Of a DNA stretch of 64,000 nt, positions 45,359-53,973 are shown piece after piece; position 1 is the stretch's first letter; the number at the start of each line of letters is the position of its first letter. Below the pieces are notes generated by a model. That model saw only the letters and a program-made list of their open reading frames with translations. It ran no database searches and was not told the origin of the DNA. Where the stretch lies: assembly GCA_033856235.1 (NCBI GenBank), contig JAWVFI010000151.1, positions 1 to 64,000 of the forward strand. Direction: 5' to 3'. The position numbers and the translations under genes were made by a program. Source of the DNA: DASXRU01 sp033856235. Its GTDB lineage: Bacteria; Acidobacteriota; Blastocatellia; Pyrinomonadales; Pyrinomonadaceae.

Positions 45359-46267
45359 CTATCGATAATCGTAGGTCGAGCTTTTCTTTTGTTCCCACTC
45401 AACCCGGTCGATGTTTTCAGGATCGGCCGCCAGGATCTGGTCGCTCAGAGCGTTCGTGCTGACGGTGGTGTTCAGGTTGACCAGATAAACGATCTTACCC
45501 AACGGCTCCTCAGCATCCTCACGATCGAGTTGGCGAAGCTCAATGCCAAACTTGTGGCCTGCGAATATTCGCTTGAGCACCTCGTTCGTTTCCTCAACCT
45601 TCCGAGTGGCCACGCATAGCTCCATGGAACGAAATATCTGCCCTTCCTCGAAACGCTCCAGAATCCAGAGTGTGAACAGTACGAACAGCGTTAGGATGAC
45701 CGCCATATCCAGGCGGCCCACGCCGCATGCCAATCCCACGCCCAGGCAGATTAGCAGCACCGTAGTTTCTTTTGGATCGCGAATGTTGGTCCGGAAACGG
45801 ACCAGCGACGCAGCAGCAAAGATTCCAAAGGCGCGCGCCGCACTGTCCCCGACGATGAGCATCATGGCCGCGGCCACCACTGCCAGCAGAATTTGCGTCT
45901 GCGCCACATAAGGGTTGCGTTTGGTGAGGGAGAGTCCGCGACGCCAGCGAAAGGCCAGGAGAGCGGCGAGCAGCGCGGCCACTACGAACCGCAGCAACAG
46001 GTGGGCCGCGACTTCACCCCAAGTGCCTATCTGAACATGCGGTTCAGCAGCGACATTCGCTCCGGTCAATACATCGATTACGGTCCGCGATTCACGAGGC
46101 GATGCCGATGGCACAGCCGGTGCTGTTTGGCTGGTCGCCGACGGCCGCTCAGCTGCGACCGTTCCTGGTGGCGCCGGAGATTGATTTAACAGGAAATAGA
46201 CCAGGAGCCCACTCGCCAACAGGACAGCGGCGAACACCGCCAGCAGCCGGACGATCGGTTTGTTCAT
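45359..46267 (-). CDS. DUF4956 membrane protein
   Basis: 302-aa integral membrane protein. A lead helix (about 8-27), a Pro/Ser/Thr linker, and three to four further helices include the family core LIVGDSAARAFGIFAAASLV and RFRTNIRDPKETTVLLICLG. A soluble C-terminal domain (about 210-302) follows with IVYLVNLNTTVSTNALSDQI. DUF4956 proteins elsewhere are often encoded beside VTC-type polyphosphate polymerases and CotH-like kinases (from memory; needs checking). AGAGGTGA Shine-Dalgarno. The kinase-like gene lies 53 bp upstream and ppk further up on the same strand. Confidence 0.8.
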   Translation of the reverse strand: MNKPIVRLLAVFAAVLLASGLLVYFLLNQSPAPPGTVAAERPSATSQTAPAVPSASPRESRTVIDVLTGANVAAEPHVQIGTWGEVAAHLLLRFVVAALLAALLAFRWRRGLSLTKRNPYVAQTQILLAVVAAAMMLIVGDSAARAFGIFAAASLVRFRTNIRDPKETTVLLICLGVGLACGVGRLDMAVILTLFVLFTLWILERFEEGQIFRSMELCVATRKVEETNEVLKRIFAGHKFGIELRQLDREDAEEPLGKIVYLVNLNTTVSTNALSDQILAADPENIDRVEWEQKKSSTYDYR

Positions 46268-46320
46268 GAGATCACCTCTGAGTTTGGACTGTGACCCTCA
46301 ACTGGCATGTGATTCAGCAA

Positions 46321-47451
46321 TCAGTTAGAGCAGCGCGCGTCAATGATCAGCTTTGCCTTGCGCTGGAACTCTGCGGTCCAGGCCTCGGCCGGCTGGTCGC
46401 GTTCAGCGTTGCGCGATGCCTGAAATACCTTTGTGATTAGGCCATTTGAACTTTCGCCATCCAGCAACCGCTGCAGGCCATTCGCCAAAAGCAGGCGTCC
46501 CTCTTCGCTGACATTCGCATCGCCGACGCTCTTGGCCGTAGCGCTGCATTTGCCCCCGCTAACTTTGATTGGCTCCCGCTCTTTCCACTTTGCCAGGCGC
46601 GCCTTGCCCTCACTGGCAGAGGAGTATCCAAACGTGGAGCCCATATCGCTCACGTAATACACGGCCTGTCCCGGCTTGCAGATGCGGGTCCCGTCGGGGT
46701 TCTTCTTTGAATCCAGACAGGCGTACTTGTGATTGTCGGCCTTCGTGTCGCCATGATCGATAAAGCCGAGCCAGAGTTTGAAGGCGTCGATTTCAGCCCG
46801 CGGGGTTCCGCCCTTTCTGAGCTTTTCGAGAGAGTCTTCCAGCGCACCGGTGTCTTTATTGTTGCATTTGACATCGATTCCCCTGCCCAGCGGCAACTCG
46901 ATGCCCGCCGCCGGTTGACGGGCCAAAAAGGGCGCGCCCTGAAAACTCTTGTTCAGACTCTTTTCGCAGTCAGGGCAGGTCACATCGGCGACCCATTCAT
47001 CATCCGCAAAGAAACCGAGCGCTTGGGAAAAGCGCGAAGAAAGAAACTCGCCATAGATTTCACCGTTCCGCTTCTCTGGCGTCTGCCCTTTAAAGTGAGG
47101 CTTCACCTTGTAACGTATCAGCTCGCCGTCTTCGTCAACGGTTCCCGGGACCGAGCAATAAAATTTTGGCGTGGTACCCGAACCTTGTTCCGGTTTCTTG
47201 TTAGCGACACAGTTAATTGGAGCAGCCAGGCCGTTAGCGTCAACCGCAGGCGCGCCCGCGCGTGGGCCCACGGTCGGGTTGTAGCCGAGCACAGGATCGT
47301 AACCTGGATCCGGTTCTTGCCAGACCTTGGCGCTGCGCTCTGCCGTCGCGCGCGCCTCCGCCGTGAAGCAGATCTTTTGGGCCGCGGCGGTCAGCGCCGC
47401 GGACAGGAACAACAGAGCGAGCATGAAAGCCCGCGATGATTTACGAAACAT
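46321..47451 (-). CDS. Exported protein with a kinase-like catalytic loop
   Basis: 376-aa protein of unknown function. ATG 47451 gives MFRKSSRAFMLALLFLSAAL and cleavage after TAAAQ, so it is exported. A cysteine-containing mature domain includes GEIYGEFLSSRFSQALGFFA, which resembles the helix-C region of kinase folds. Then comes H233-G-D235-T-K237-A-D239-N240, which matches the kinase catalytic loop HxDxKxxN exactly, and D269-M-G271 in YYVSDMGSTFG, which resembles the Mg-binding DFG. This suggests a secreted HipA/PI-kinase/CotH-like enzyme. No canonical P-loop glycine motif was seen. The substrate is unknown. A GGGG Shine-Dalgarno precedes it. Cysteines and the C-terminal CSN could form disulfides. 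Confidence 0.6.
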   Translation of the reverse strand: MFRKSSRAFMLALLFLSAALTAAAQKICFTAEARATAERSAKVWQEPDPGYDPVLGYNPTVGPRAGAPAVDANGLAAPINCVANKKPEQGSGTTPKFYCSVPGTVDEDGELIRYKVKPHFKGQTPEKRNGEIYGEFLSSRFSQALGFFADDEWVADVTCPDCEKSLNKSFQGAPFLARQPAAGIELPLGRGIDVKCNNKDTGALEDSLEKLRKGGTPRAEIDAFKLWLGFIDHGDTKADNHKYACLDSKKNPDGTRICKPGQAVYYVSDMGSTFGYSSASEGKARLAKWKEREPIKVSGGKCSATAKSVGDANVSEEGRLLLANGLQRLLDGESSNGLITKVFQASRNAERDQPAEAWTAEFQRKAKLIIDARCSN

Positions 47452-47815
47452 GACCAACCCCTTTCTGGATCCCCGTTTAACTCTCAAGCAGTAGCCCGCG
47501 AGTAAACACATTTGCTATTTCCCACTCCGCTTCGCGGAGAGGCGTTATGGGAGAGGAAGGCAGCACGCCAACCGCACCGTCGATCCCTCACAAGTTATGA
47601 GGGAGAAGCCTCAACTGGGCTTTGCACAATAAGTACCCTGCCAATCAAAAGGCAACCCGACCATCTCCAGGACCTGGTTTGATGCGTCTCGCTTCGTGAA
47701 ATTCGTGCGATTTCGTGAATCGTGTGCTGAAGAATCGGAGCCATACGATTCTCGAAATCACACTAAGCACACTAAAGAACACGAAGTTGGAGTTTTTGTG
47801 CAGAGTTCACAAACT
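47452..47815. other. 364-bp gap with a dispersed repeat
   Basis: Between ppk and the kinase-like gene on the minus strand. No gene is supported. It contains the second copy of a dispersed repeat (47693-47741) and otherwise unremarkable sequence, and should contain the promoter of the downstream pair. Confidence 0.5.
47693..47741. repeat. Dispersed repeat, copy 2
   Basis: Inverted relative of 25605-25655. The reverse complement of 47693-47741 reads CTCCGATTCTTCAGCACACG and continues with about 90% identity over 48 bp. Only two good copies were recognised. Confidence 0.7.
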
Positions 47816-49957
47816 CTATCCCCCCAAGCTGATGCCGCCTTCGAAAAATAACTGGCTATTGAATGGCTCTTCTCCCGGCGCCATCGGCACGCGCTCGTAG
47901 TCTCCCTCAGAATTCAAGATGCGCGCTTTAACATTGTCTCTCAAATAAGCCGCCAGCACCGTGTCCTTCAAATAGCGCTGCAGATTAACATCCAGGATCG
48001 GAGTCACTACCTCGACCCGGCGATCCAGATTTCGCCTCATCCAGTCGGCTGACCCGATGTAAACGTCATCATCCCCGCCGTTGGCGAAGTAAAAGATCCG
48101 GCTGTGCTCCAGCAGTTGGCCCACAACGCTCCGCACCCGAATGGTTTCTGATAAACCGGGAACGCCGGGCCGCAGCATGCACGAACCGCGAACAATCAGA
48201 TCGATTTCCACCCCGGCCAATGACGCCTGGTAAAGCGCATCGATGATTTCCAGGTCCGTGAGACGATTGATCTTGGCGATAATGCGGGCCGGGCGCCCGG
48301 CGCGGACGTGCTCTATTTCTCGCTCAATCAGCCCCCGCATTCCGGCACGAAGATTCACCGGCGCGACCATCAGTCGCGTGTGTTTTCGCTGCCGCGAAAA
48401 ACCGGTGATGAAGTTGAAGAGGTCGGTAGCGTCGTCTCCAATCTCGGCGTTGGCCGTCAGCAATCCCAGGTCGGTATAGATCTTCGAGGTGGTCGGATTG
48501 TAATTGCCGGTGGATACATGCACGTAGGTTTGCAGGCCATTCTTCTCGCGGCGAATGACAAGTGCCACCTTCGAATGCGTCTTAAGTTTTACCAGGCCGT
48601 AAACCACATGCACCCCGGCCTCCACCAGGCGGTTGGCCCATTCGATGTTGTTCTCTTCGTCAAAGCGCGCCTTGATCTCTACTACAGCGGTCACCTGCTT
48701 TCCCCGCTCACTGGCTTCGATCAGCGCCTGGGGTATCGGCGAATTCTTGCCGGTGCGGTACAGGCATATCTTTATCGCCAGCACTTTCGGATCTCTAGCC
48801 GCCGCCTTGATGAAATCCGTCACCGTCGAATAGGACGTGTACGGGTGGTGCAGCAGAATGTCATGCTTCCTAATCGCGCCGAAGAAAGTGTTGTTGTCGC
48901 TGAGCGATGCCGGGACGGTGGCGCGGATCGGTTTGTCTCTGAGCTCGGGGCGGTCTAACCCATAGAGTTGCATCAAGTCGCCAACCCCCAGAATGCCATC
49001 CATGACGTAAACGTCATCAGGCTCAATGCTGAGAGACTCGGTCAGGTAGGTCACCATCTGGGACGGCATACTGGAAAAGACTTCGAGACGCACCGTATTG
49101 CCAAACCGCCGTTCGCGCAGAGATTCCTTGATCAACTCCAAAAGGTCGGCTGCCTTGTCGTCTCTGATTTCGACATCGGCGTCGCGCGTCACGCGGAACA
49201 GGTGGCTCTTGCTGAGACGCATACTCGGAAAGACTGAATGCAGGTTAGCCTCGATCAGATCTTCCAGCAGCACAAATTTGTCGCCGCCCTCCTCCACCGG
49301 AATCAGCCGCGGCACCACGGGCGGCACCTTTATTCTGACGAACCGGGGCAAGCTGCCGAAGGTCACCGGTTCCCCCGGATTGTTCTCAGTCTCCACGGTC
49401 AGGCCGATGTTCAAACTCATATTGGCCATGTGCGGAAATGGGTGGGCCGGATCAACTGCCAGCGGTGTCAGAATGCCGAAAACATTGCTCATGAAGTAGC
49501 GATGCAGCGCCCTCTTTTCCCGCGCCGAAAGCGATTCGTGCGCCACGATTTCTATGCCCTGGCTGGCCAGCGCGGGCAGGACGCTGTCGCGCAGGCAACG
49601 CACTTGCTCAGCAACCATCGGCAGCACGCGCTCTCGGATAACTCGCAATTGCTCAACCGGCGTGAGTTCGCCGGGCATCGGCGGGATGTCTTTGACTTCG
49701 AGCATCTCCTTCAAGCCGGAGACGCGCACCATGAAGAATTCATCCAGATTGCTGGTAAAGACTGCGAGGAATTTCAGGCGTTCGAGGACGGGCAGCGACT
49801 CGTCGATCGCCTCTTCCAACACGCGGCGGAAGAATTCCAGCTGGCTGAGATCGCGATTGAAGACGGACCACCCCAGGAAGTGCTGCCGTTCGCCGGCCGG
49901 GGAAGCCGCGCTCAGGCTGCCCGAATTCTGCTGGAGATCGTTTCCTGACGTTGTCAT
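47816..49957 (-). CDS. ppk: Polyphosphate kinase 1
   Basis: Reversible ATP-polyphosphate phosphotransferase (713 aa, normal). The N-terminal domain starts NRDLSQLEFFRRVLEEAID and FLAVFTSNLDEFFMVRVSG. The autophosphorylated histidine lies in GLVKLKTHSKVALVIRR, with the PLD-like second motif FANGGDDDVYIGSADWMRRN. Domains for head, C1 and C2 are all present. ATG 49957 chosen (AAGGCAAGG Shine-Dalgarno); a start at 49981 adds only eight residues. It lies upstream of the kinase-like/DUF4956 pair on the same strand but separated by 364 bp. The metallophosphatase gene precedes it. Confidence 0.95.
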   Translation of the reverse strand: MTTSGNDLQQNSGSLSAASPAGERQHFLGWSVFNRDLSQLEFFRRVLEEAIDESLPVLERLKFLAVFTSNLDEFFMVRVSGLKEMLEVKDIPPMPGELTPVEQLRVIRERVLPMVAEQVRCLRDSVLPALASQGIEIVAHESLSAREKRALHRYFMSNVFGILTPLAVDPAHPFPHMANMSLNIGLTVETENNPGEPVTFGSLPRFVRIKVPPVVPRLIPVEEGGDKFVLLEDLIEANLHSVFPSMRLSKSHLFRVTRDADVEIRDDKAADLLELIKESLRERRFGNTVRLEVFSSMPSQMVTYLTESLSIEPDDVYVMDGILGVGDLMQLYGLDRPELRDKPIRATVPASLSDNNTFFGAIRKHDILLHHPYTSYSTVTDFIKAAARDPKVLAIKICLYRTGKNSPIPQALIEASERGKQVTAVVEIKARFDEENNIEWANRLVEAGVHVVYGLVKLKTHSKVALVIRREKNGLQTYVHVSTGNYNPTTSKIYTDLGLLTANAEIGDDATDLFNFITGFSRQRKHTRLMVAPVNLRAGMRGLIEREIEHVRAGRPARIIAKINRLTDLEIIDALYQASLAGVEIDLIVRGSCMLRPGVPGLSETIRVRSVVGQLLEHSRIFYFANGGDDDVYIGSADWMRRNLDRRVEVVTPILDVNLQRYLKDTVLAAYLRDNVKARILNSEGDYERVPMAPGEEPFNSQLFFEGGISLGG

Positions 49958-49971
49958 CCTTGCCTTATCTT

Positions 49972-50043
49972 TGTAATGCAAACTGCCAGTTGCGATTCAT
50001 CTTGAATCCACTAACCTGGAACGCAAACCAACAGTCTGGGTTA
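49972..50043. repeat. Degenerate palindrome pair
   Basis: Arms TGTAATGCAAACTGCCAGTT (about 49972-49993) and ACGCAAACCAACAGTCTGGG (about 50020-50043) resemble the perfect pair at 1740-1810, with multiple substitutions, suggesting an old copy of the same family. Confidence 0.65.
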
Positions 50044-50050
50044 CGGCCGT

Positions 50051-50698
50051 TCAGTTAGGATCATAAGTCTGCCGCGCCGGCACGCTATGCAATTCACCTG
50101 TCTCCACGACCAAGGCCGTCAGCCGGTTGCCGTAAACACATCCGGTATCCAGGCCGATGGCCTTTTTCCCGCGTCGCGGTTCGGACGCTGGCCAATGGCC
50201 AAAGAGCACCACCTTTTCGCCTTCATATGATTCGTACCATGGTGGACCATCGCGAGCATCGCGATGCTTTCCCAGAGAGCGCAACTCAGTGAGGTCTTCA
50301 CTCGACTGGGAGTGCAGTTCCACGCCCGGCCGCAATCCAGCATGAATCACCAGGTGCGTGCCCAAATCGATCATAAAGGGCACTGTGTTGAGGTAAGCAA
50401 CATAGTGTTCCTTGTCCTGCTTGAGCTCTTTATTTGTGGTCTTCTGGGCATCTTTCAATTTCAACTTTTCGCCGTTCCACTTCCGGCGCAAGGCCAGATC
50501 GTGGTTCCCCATCACAGTGGAAAACCGCGGGTCCGTCATGAATAAATCAAGCACTTCACGGTTCTTTGGTCCTTTGGTGATTAGGTCTCCAACGCTGACA
50601 ACGCGGTCATTGGCGTCAAAGCCTAGCTGCCCCAGCAAATCCATCAACTCATCGTAGCAGCCGTGAATATCTCCCACGACAATTGTGCGCGATCCCAT
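50051..50698 (-). CDS. Metallophosphatase (serine/threonine phosphatase or ApaH type)
   Basis: Calcineurin-like dinuclear metallophosphoesterase (215 aa). The family motifs appear in order: GDIHGCYDELMDLLG, VSVGDLITKGPKN, VMGNHDLALRRK, VIHAGLRPG and LFGHWPASEP. This set fits PrpE/ApaH-like phosphatases that act on phosphoproteins or dinucleotide polyphosphates. ATG 50698 starts MGSRTIVVGDIHG and is preceded by AGGGTGG; a longer frame from 50773 adds a basic N-terminus. It lies 94 bp upstream of ppk on the same strand. Confidence 0.9.
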   Translation of the reverse strand: MGSRTIVVGDIHGCYDELMDLLGQLGFDANDRVVSVGDLITKGPKNREVLDLFMTDPRFSTVMGNHDLALRRKWNGEKLKLKDAQKTTNKELKQDKEHYVAYLNTVPFMIDLGTHLVIHAGLRPGVELHSQSSEDLTELRSLGKHRDARDGPPWYESYEGEKVVLFGHWPASEPRRGKKAIGLDTGCVYGNRLTALVVETGELHSVPARQTYDPN

Positions 50699-51053
50699 GT
50701 TCCACCCTGCTCTTCCAAAACGGCGTGCCGCCGATTGTAATTTCCCCCGGCCGGCTTTCAAAAGGCTAGGCACAAACCTGCCCCGTGGGAAACGGGCTGC
50801 AATTAGGGGATGGGGATTACCTTAGGCCGGAAGATTCAGGGCAGTCAAGAGGAGGAGGCTTGCGGTATTAAATGAAGGGTTTATCGCGAACCAAAGAGCG
50901 GAGGCAGGCCCCCCTTCCTGACTGCAAGTATTTTCCTGTTGAATCTGAATGCAAGGCTTGCGGTCAGACTCGACGCTGTTTACTGGCAGTCAGGAAGGTG
51001 GGCTTGCCCCCGCTCTTTCTGAGCAGAATCCGGGACAGGCAGGAGTCCCTGTC
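50699..51053. other. 355-bp gap with a palindrome pair
   Basis: No gene supported. It holds the palindrome pair at 50895-51016 and the promoter region of the metallophosphatase gene, plus the 3' flank of the beta-propeller gene. Confidence 0.5.
50895..51016. repeat. Palindrome pair (31-bp imperfect arms)
   Basis: Arms at 50895-50925 (GAGCGGAGGCAGGCCCCCCT...) and 50986-51016 are reverse complements with a few mismatches (core CCTTCCTGACTGC / GCAGTCAGGAAGG). It differs in sequence from the other families. Confidence 0.8.
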
Positions 51054-52979
51054 CTACTCCAGGCCGCGGGTGACTTCGGCTCTGCGCGGAGCGTAATTTA
51101 TTCGGCGTAGTTCGCGGAGGCGGTCATCGCCCAACTTGCCTTCGACTATTTCATAGCCCAGCAGCGCCATCACCCGGCCCTGCACAAAGAGCGGGCGGGC
51201 ATTCCCGTACCAATCCACACACGAGGCACGGCAAGCATCGTCGGTAGCGCGATCCGCTTGCGCCCCCAACTCTCCCATTTCGTGAAATTCCAGAGAATCA
51301 TTGCGCAGGAAGATTAACGCTGCCGACGTCTCGAATAAGTGCCGGTAGCCCGGACGGCCGGGAACGCTGATGGGCAGACCCAACGTCCCTGAATTTGGCC
51401 CATCAGGCTTATAGAAGAACCCCTGACTGCGCAACTCGCCTTGCGAAGCGCCCTGGCGAACGAACTTGCCCGCAACCTGGGGCGTTTCGTCCAAACGGAT
51501 CGCTGTAAAGTGCAAATCTTTTCCGTCAGTTCCCACCACTACGGCATCGGAGCCCATCTGCTCGATGCGATCAACTCCGTGGTCGAGGGAAAGCTGGTGA
51601 ACGTTCCCCTCCACCCAACGCAAGGCGAACACGCTCGCGCGGTTCGTGTTTTGCGGATAGCTCCAGCCGCTGCCCGTGCCGTACAACAAATAGTCGCCCA
51701 CGAAACGGTTCTGAAACGTGTAGCCATCAGGCCTGATCAGTTTGCGGTAACTTGACGACGGCGCGTTTGTGCTCCCATCGCCGAAACTGTCCAGGGGCAC
51801 GCGCATCAGCGCGAGGTTTCCGGCTGCGCCTTCAGCGTTCCACATTCCATCCCCGGAGCCGTCGGCCCGAACCAGCACATTTAGATACCTATCTTTACTT
51901 TCCAGAAATGAGAACTGATCTATCGGGCTCCCGGAAACACCGAGCGCACCTGGCCCGGAGCCATCCAGTGGAAGGCGATAGACTTGCGAGTTCGTGCGTT
52001 GTTGACGCCAGGCCCAGTCACTTACCCAGACGTACACCGATTCCGGCGACACATAAAATACCCGTCCCGGCGGGCCGAGCACGGCCGTAGCCTCGCATTT
52101 GAAACCGCCGCCGCTCAGGTCACAGGTAGTCACAGTGTGCAGGGCCAGAGCATTTGATTGAATCTCTCCTTCGCTACGATAGACATGCGTGGCGGCAACT
52201 ATTCGCTGAAACTCCTCTGGCGTCGCGCCTTTGTGCCATTTGCGCACGGCGGGGAAACTTTCGAACGGCTTATCGAGCGTGGGATTCAAATAGAGCGGCG
52301 TGTAGAAGATTAGTTTGTTGCCGATGAGACGGCTGGCGTAGTTGCGCGACGAATAGTAATCGTTGGAGCGCAGGTGATAAGTCGAGCGATAGCTTAGCTG
52401 GCCTTCGCGATCGATATTGAACAATCCGACTTCCGTGCCCCCGCGCTGGTAGCTATAACCAATGACGGCGACAGTGTCATCTGACACCAGCATCTCGTCG
52501 TACCACGTACCGTTGGGATCTATGTCCGGGCCAAAGGCATCGATCGCTGAAGTTGGCTCCAGCGCACCGGATCCAATCTTTACCGTGAATAAACGCCCGC
52601 GGCGCAACACCACCAGGTGATCGCCGTGCAGCTTAACGATTCCGCCTTCATCGACGCCGGCATGTTGGGTGTTGGTGATTGACTCGGCCTCCGCCGGGCT
52701 GGCGGCTGGCGCGTTCGCCTCGGACTTGGCGAACCCCAACGAGGTTTGCTGGGTGTCATCGGCAGCGCGGCGTGCCTGTTCCCGCTTCTGCCGTTCACCG
52801 AGCTCGCGCAGGTAGGCGGCAAGTTCTGCTTCAGAGCGGAACGCGCGCATTCCTTTCCCCGCCGGAATGTCCCAGCCGGAAGCCTCAACTGGTGGAAAAG
52901 CGCTGCTGGTAACCTCTGTGCAGGCCGGGAGTGCAGTGACCGTGAAAGCAGTTGCGATTAGGAAGAAGAGAGTTTTCAT
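51054..52979 (-). CDS. Exported beta-propeller domain protein
   Basis: 641-aa protein of the beta-propeller Pfam Beta_propel group. A signal peptide with a possible lipobox (ATAFTVTALPACTEV) is followed by a charged coiled stretch (ELGERQKREQARRAADD). The repeated blade pattern NTQHAGVDEGGIVKLHGDHL, GGTEVGLFNIDREG and VYRLPLDGSGPG fills the rest, ending with RPLFVQGRVMALLGYEIVEG. Propellers of this type may bind ligands; no catalytic motif is seen. ATG 52979 was chosen with GAGG upstream; an upstream frame from 53138 translates a palindrome arm and was rejected. Confidence 0.85.
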   Translation of the reverse strand: MKTLFFLIATAFTVTALPACTEVTSSAFPPVEASGWDIPAGKGMRAFRSEAELAAYLRELGERQKREQARRAADDTQQTSLGFAKSEANAPAASPAEAESITNTQHAGVDEGGIVKLHGDHLVVLRRGRLFTVKIGSGALEPTSAIDAFGPDIDPNGTWYDEMLVSDDTVAVIGYSYQRGGTEVGLFNIDREGQLSYRSTYHLRSNDYYSSRNYASRLIGNKLIFYTPLYLNPTLDKPFESFPAVRKWHKGATPEEFQRIVAATHVYRSEGEIQSNALALHTVTTCDLSGGGFKCEATAVLGPPGRVFYVSPESVYVWVSDWAWRQQRTNSQVYRLPLDGSGPGALGVSGSPIDQFSFLESKDRYLNVLVRADGSGDGMWNAEGAAGNLALMRVPLDSFGDGSTNAPSSSYRKLIRPDGYTFQNRFVGDYLLYGTGSGWSYPQNTNRASVFALRWVEGNVHQLSLDHGVDRIEQMGSDAVVVGTDGKDLHFTAIRLDETPQVAGKFVRQGASQGELRSQGFFYKPDGPNSGTLGLPISVPGRPGYRHLFETSAALIFLRNDSLEFHEMGELGAQADRATDDACRASCVDWYGNARPLFVQGRVMALLGYEIVEGKLGDDRLRELRRINYAPRRAEVTRGLE

Positions 52980-53057
52980 GATTGACCTCGCCACTCTAAA
53001 TTTAGTCCGTTCATGGGAATTGAACGGAGCGAGGCCGGAAAACTTGCGGCGAAATCT

Positions 53058-53130
53058 GTAGTGGCGGCACTCCGTGGCCGCCCCGTTGGTTTGCCAGGAA
53101 AAAAGGGGCGCCCACAGAGAGACGCCCCTA
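53058..53130. repeat. Palindrome pair of the CTCCGTGG family
   Basis: Arms at 53058-53084 (GTGGCGGCACTCCGTGGCCG...) and 53105-53130 (GGGGCGCCCACAGAGAGACG...). Related to 53877-53959 and 60656-60814. Confidence 0.8.
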
Positions 53131-53175
53131 CACAACAACGCCCACCGCGATGGGTGGGCGTTGCAGGTTTATTTA

Positions 53176-53673
53176 TTACTTGTCGTCATCGGGCGGAATG
53201 ACAAATTCCTGCCCCACCTGGATTTTGTCAGGATCCTTCAGCTTGTCGCGATTTGCGTAGAAGATCCGCATGTACTCGTTTGAGTCTCCATAAAACTGCT
53301 TGCTGATTTTCGACAGCGTATCTCCAGACTTAACTGTGTAAGTCTCGCCGCCTGTTGTTCCGCCACCGCCGGCCGCTGCGCCCATGGCGCGGCTTTGATC
53401 AACGCTGATTTCGGCCGTAATGTCGTCCTGATTCGGATTGACTAGTTTGATCTGGTCCCAGAACTTGTTCTTCGCATCCTCAGATGGTGCTGTCGCTTTG
53501 ATGTACAGCTTGTTGTCCTGAACATGCAGGTTCTGAAACTGGATGTGTTCCTGGTCGGCCGTGTTGAGAACCGAGGTGTACTTCAGTTTTAGATCATTGA
53601 AGCGCTGCTGCGCTCCCTGTTGTTTTTCGGACTCGGAAGCGCCCCGGCCGAACATTTTGTCAAATAGACCCAT
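53176..53673 (-). CDS. BON-LysM protein (Kbp/YgaU-like)
   Basis: 165-aa cytosolic-type protein with a BON-like domain (LKLKYTSVLNTADQEHIQFQ, then VQDNKLYIKATAPSEDAKN) and a C-terminal LysM domain (TYTVKSGDTLSKISKQFYGD with QVGQEFVIPPDDDK). The N-terminus MGLFDKMFG matches the E. coli K+-binding protein Kbp (YgaU) start MGLF, and BON then LysM is its architecture. A K+-binding or stress role is possible but not proven. No signal peptide. AGGAGAG Shine-Dalgarno. Confidence 0.88.
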   Translation of the reverse strand: MGLFDKMFGRGASESEKQQGAQQRFNDLKLKYTSVLNTADQEHIQFQNLHVQDNKLYIKATAPSEDAKNKFWDQIKLVNPNQDDITAEISVDQSRAMGAAAGGGGTTGGETYTVKSGDTLSKISKQFYGDSNEYMRIFYANRDKLKDPDKIQVGQEFVIPPDDDK

Positions 53674-53973
53674 AAAACTCTCCTCCATGGTTTTGCTATC
53701 TGTATGTTTTTGAGAACTCGATTCGCGTTTCTTCAGTGACAGGCAATGAGCGTACCGAGGCAAGATGAGAGGGCGGTACCGCTTTTTTAGCCAATGAGTC
53801 GGCATCGCATCTTGGATTTCGCAAAGGCAGGTCGAGAGAGCGACCGGTAATGAAACGCCTGACTGCGAATATTGTCGGGGCGGCACTCGTGGCCGCCCCC
53901 TTTGTTCGCTTGATTGCGTGTCGCAAACTAAGGGGGTGGCCACGGAGGGCCACCCCTACAACTTCCGGGCTCT
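53674..53973. other. 300-bp gap with a palindrome pair
   Basis: No gene supported. 53674-53870 presumably carries the promoter of the Kbp-like gene; the rest is the palindrome pair at 53877-53959, just downstream of the dioxygenase gene. Confidence 0.5.
53877..53959. repeat. Palindrome pair of the CTCCGTGG family
   Basis: Arms at 53877-53899 (GGGGCGGCACTCGTGGCCGC...) and 53932-53959 (GGGGGTGGCCACGGAGGGCC...) flank a GTGTCGCAAAC stretch. It lies between the dioxygenase stop and the Kbp-like gene. Confidence 0.8.
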
